This document shows positions 63,977 to 64,000 of a DNA stretch of 64,000 nt, one piece after another (position 1 is the stretch's first letter; each line of letters opens with the position of its first letter). The notes below the pieces were generated by a model. That model saw only the letters and a list, made by a program, of their open reading frames with translations, searched no databases and was not told where the DNA came from. The translations under genes were made by a program, and so were the position numbers. The stretch is from Galactobacillus timonensis (GTDB lineage: Bacteria > Bacillota_I > Bacilli_A > Erysipelotrichales > Erysipelotrichaceae), in contig NZ_LT964739.1 in the NCBI RefSeq assembly GCF_900240265.1, positions 1,269,390-1,333,389 of the forward strand, given 5' to 3'.

Positions 63977-64000
63977 CTCTCCTTGGATCGGTTAAAATAG

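Overview
The window looks like the chromosome of a gut-type low-to-mid GC Bacillota, probably an Erysipelotrichia/Erysipelotrichaceae relative. This is an inference from gene content: beta-glucoside PTS with a LicT antiterminator, CcpA-type cre sites, LplB/YtcP-type sugar transporter, arginine deiminase operon, TnpW plus large serine recombinase. I ran no search.

Layout. 1-7 kb: a bgl-type operon (licT antiterminator, EIIBC permease, beta-glucuronidase, 6-phospho-beta-glucosidase, IIA). It has a cre site, a promoter and two RAT/terminator switches, one on each side of licT. A near-identical second IIA gene lies at the left edge. 7-13 kb: housekeeping genes (PHP phosphatase, msrA, tartrate/malate-type dehydrogenase), a two-gene operon with an Hsp70-like ATPase, and a flavodoxin. 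13.3-15.2 kb: two tandem class-M-like sirtuin genes, the first broken by a stop codon.

15.2-57 kb is accessory DNA with two blocks of native-looking genes inside it. It starts with a type I restriction-modification operon (hsdM, hsdS, a 54-residue Asn-rich peptide, hsdR) that runs directly into an ISL3-type transposase. That unit is bracketed by a 23-bp direct repeat. Next is a recombinase-in-trio (RIT-like) element that has cut a group II intron reverse transcriptase inside its YADD motif. 28.5-39.4 kb holds an HU protein and a divergent fructan/sucrose-type module: a LacI regulator operon with four membrane or lipoprotein genes, facing an LplB/LplC-type ABC transporter, a binding protein, a GH32 hydrolase and an MsmK-type ATPase. 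39.6-53.2 kb is a transposon cluster (two IS110-superfamily elements, two different IS21 elements, one IS1182). Between them sit a truncated XRE/HipA remnant, a GAF-BTAD regulator, an XRE regulator and a boxA-preceded, hairpin-rich non-coding segment. 53.2-57 kb: orphan mazF, tnpW, large serine recombinase, an orphan C-terminal piece of a third sirtuin gene, and an AbiE pair with a shortened toxin.

57-64 kb returns to core DNA: tRNA-Arg(ACG), argS, then arcA-arcB-arcC and a YfcC-type carrier. Together these make an arginine-catabolism block: arginine import, deimination, citrulline phosphorolysis, and ATP from carbamoyl phosphate.

Most interesting points: the sirtuin sequences at both ends of the 15-56 kb accessory block; the boxB/boxA-like leader and structured RNA at 50.88-51.29 kb; the conserved-looking small peptide inside the hsd operon; and the hairpins that bury the ribosome binding sites of a transposase and an XRE regulator.
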